Source: G965218495 sp965262785 (lineage in GTDB: Bacteria > Bacteroidota > Rhodothermia > Rhodothermales > Bin80). From it: a DNA stretch of 64,000 bases. Position 1 is the first letter of the stretch. Every line of letters starts with the position of its first letter. Made by a program: the position numbers and the translations under genes. The stretch covers positions 2,356,001-2,420,000 of the forward strand of contig OZ253559.1 in assembly GCA_965262785.1 (NCBI GenBank), in the 5' to 3' direction. The notes beneath the pieces are model-generated. The model saw nothing but the letters and a program-made list of their open reading frames with translations. It had not been told where the DNA came from and searched no databases. Shown here piece after piece: positions 62,587 to 64,000 of this stretch.

Positions 62587-63999
62587 TCACAGTGATACGC
62601 CGCGCTTCCACGGGATGAAGTCGTGCTGAGCAAGCCGTGTCGCCTGCGTGGTGCACTTACCACTCGCCAGCGCGATGACATATTCGAGGATTCGAGTGCC
62701 TACGTCCTCAATCGATTCGCGGCCCTCAATAATGCCGCCCGCGTCCAGGTCGATGAGATCCGGCAGCCGCTCGAAAAGGTCTGTGTTGGACGAAATCTTT
62801 ACTACGGACGCCACAGCGTTGCCAGTGGGCGTCCCCATGCCGGTAGAAAACAGGATGACCTGTGCCCCCGCGCCCGCTATCGCCGTGGTGGATTCGACAT
62901 CACCGCCGGGCGTGCAAAGAAGGTGAAGCCCAGGCCTTGCCGTGTATTCGGGGTAGTCGAGTACCGCGGTCACCGGCGCGGTGCCGCCCTTCTTGGCAGC
63001 GCCAGCGCTCTTCATGGCGTCAGTCAGGAGCCCATCGCGGATGTTGCCTGCCGATGGATTCATATCGAATCCCGCGCCCACGGACGCCGCCACCGCCGCG
63101 TACCCTTGCATGAGGTCAGCAAACCGCTGGGCGTCTTCCAGGCGCTCGCAGCGGTCGATAAGGTTTTGCTCGACGCCGCAAAGCTCTGGAAACTCCGCCA
63201 AAACTGTGCGCCCTCCAAGTGCTACCACCAGGTCGGCCGCGTGCCCAATGGCCGGGTTGGCACTGATCCCCGAAAATCCGTCCGACCCTCCACACTCCAG
63301 CCCTATTGTCAGCTTGCACAGGGGTGCGGGGCGCCGCACAAGGGTATTCGCTTCGGCAAGCGCGGCAAACGTTTCCTGGGTAGCGGCACGCAGCATCGCA
63401 TCTGCGGACGCATGACGCTGCTGCTGGTAGATGAGTAGTGGCTTGTCGAATCGCGGGTTGCGCCGCCGGAGTTCCTCCTTGAGGATCCCGATCTGCGCGT
63501 TTTCGCAGCCAAGGCTCAGCACGGTGCCGCCAGCGACGTTGGGATGATGCAGATACCCTGCAAAAAGTCCACATAGCGCGCGCGCGTCCTGGCGCGTGCC
63601 GCCACAGCCGAGTGTGTGTGTCAGAAAATGGACGCCATCAACATTGGGGAATACGCGCGGCATGTCCGGTTCCGCTTGAGCCGCAGTGCTTTGTTCCCGC
63701 AGCATGTCAGGCGTAGCGCCGCTCCTGAATTCTTCTATCAGGCTGGTGACCTGGCGACGGTACGGCGTTGACACGCTGTAGCCTAGCTCATGTACAAAGG
63801 CCTCCTTAAGGGCGTTGACGTTGCGGTTTTCACAGAAGACGAGGGGTAGCACCAGCCAGTGATTCGCAGTGCCAACTTGGCCATCGCTTCGGTGATACCC
63901 GTAAAATTGTCGCCCTGTCCACGGCGTTGTGTCCGGCGCCTTCCACGAGTAGCTTCGGGGCCGCACCACGTACGGCTCGGCATCATGGGTTACGTTGCG
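62587..63999 (-). CDS. uxaA: Altronate dehydratase, UxaA family (5' end outside window)
   Basis: About 470 residues are visible; the frame is still open at the window edge (reading RNVTHDAEPYVVRPRS), so the N-terminal SAF domain probably lies beyond it. Family motifs: FYGYHRSDGQVGTANHWLVL, FLTHTLGCGGTRQDA, SLGCENAQIG and GLECGGSDGFSGISANPAIG, with conserved cysteines for metal binding. UxaA dehydrates D-altronate to 2-keto-3-deoxy-D-gluconate, the step after UxaB. It is on the minus strand like the uxaB operon, but separated from uxaC by the island. Confidence 0.93.
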   Translation of the reverse strand, partial: RNVTHDAEPYVVRPRSYSWKAPDTTPWTGRQFYGYHRSDGQVGTANHWLVLPLVFCENRNVNALKEAFVHELGYSVSTPYRRQVTSLIEEFRSGATPDMLREQSTAAQAEPDMPRVFPNVDGVHFLTHTLGCGGTRQDARALCGLFAGYLHHPNVAGGTVLSLGCENAQIGILKEELRRRNPRFDKPLLIYQQQRHASADAMLRAATQETFAALAEANTLVRRPAPLCKLTIGLECGGSDGFSGISANPAIGHAADLVVALGGRTVLAEFPELCGVEQNLIDRCERLEDAQRFADLMQGYAAVAASVGAGFDMNPSAGNIRDGLLTDAMKSAGAAKKGGTAPVTAVLDYPEYTARPGLHLLCTPGGDVESTTAIAGAGAQVILFSTGMGTPTGNAVASVVKISSNTDLFERLPDLIDLDAGGIIEGRESIEDVGTRILEYVIALASGKCTTQATRLAQHDFIPWKRGVSL

Positions 64000-64000
64000 C

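Overview
The window looks like a piece of the chromosome of a marine Bacteroidota-type bacterium, most likely Rhodothermota/Rhodothermales. The evidence is a C-minus ribosomal protein L36, a single bifunctional Rel, DUF4783, DUF5916 and NtrY-like kinase families, paired M16 peptidases, weak Shine-Dalgarno sites and moderately high GC. This placement is an inference from gene content only.

Layout. 1-3.7 kb: end of the S10-spc-alpha ribosomal block (map', infA, rpmJ, rpsM, rpsK, rpsD, rpoA, rplQ), closed by a strong intrinsic terminator. 3.7-6.9 kb: rel, an HU-like protein and ruvX. 6.9-22.4 kb: envelope and general genes, namely a dead lemA copy, an intact lemA-TPM pair, TPR, CPBP protease, a cysteine-desulfurase-like enzyme, TIGR02206, DUF5916, AbgT transporter, TonB, AcuI, two paralogous small outer-membrane barrels and a Tat-exported sugar isomerase-like lipoprotein. 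Patches of decayed DNA lie between them. 22.7-33.8 kb: two M16 metallopeptidase paralogues flank DUF6807, an exported orphan and a beta-carbonic anhydrase broken by one stop codon. The second M16 gene is split by an ISL3-type element with perfect 8-bp target duplications. 34-43.3 kb: GMC oxidoreductase, DUF4783, a 1300-aa polytopic histidine kinase, an IS3 element, and two acidic lipoproteins. A kinase remnant between the lipoproteins shows that a kinase-lipoprotein module was tandemly duplicated and one copy then decayed. 43.8-48.4 kb: CusB/CusA metal efflux.

48.3-57.1 kb and 62.6-64 kb: a hexuronate catabolism locus. On the minus strand lie a KduI/IolB-family isomerase, TRAP dctP-dctQ-dctM, uxaB, then cysS and an HhH-GPD protein in very tight array. 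uxaC is divergent and uxaA is at the window end. Uronate would enter by TRAP and pass through UxaC, UxaB and UxaA to 2-keto-3-deoxygluconate.

57.4-62.3 kb: a foreign island separates uxaC from uxaA. It holds an SMC/OLD-like ATPase translationally coupled to a DUF3226 TOPRIM-like protein, a HARE-HTH plus GIY-YIG nuclease starting directly at the end of a broken IS1595 transposase, two unrecognised small ORFs and an IS110 remnant. This island is the best candidate for an undescribed (defence-like) system. The ATPase-TOPRIM pair resembles the logic of OLD, Gabija and PARIS systems, but its TOPRIM family and the neighbouring nuclease differ from the textbook versions.
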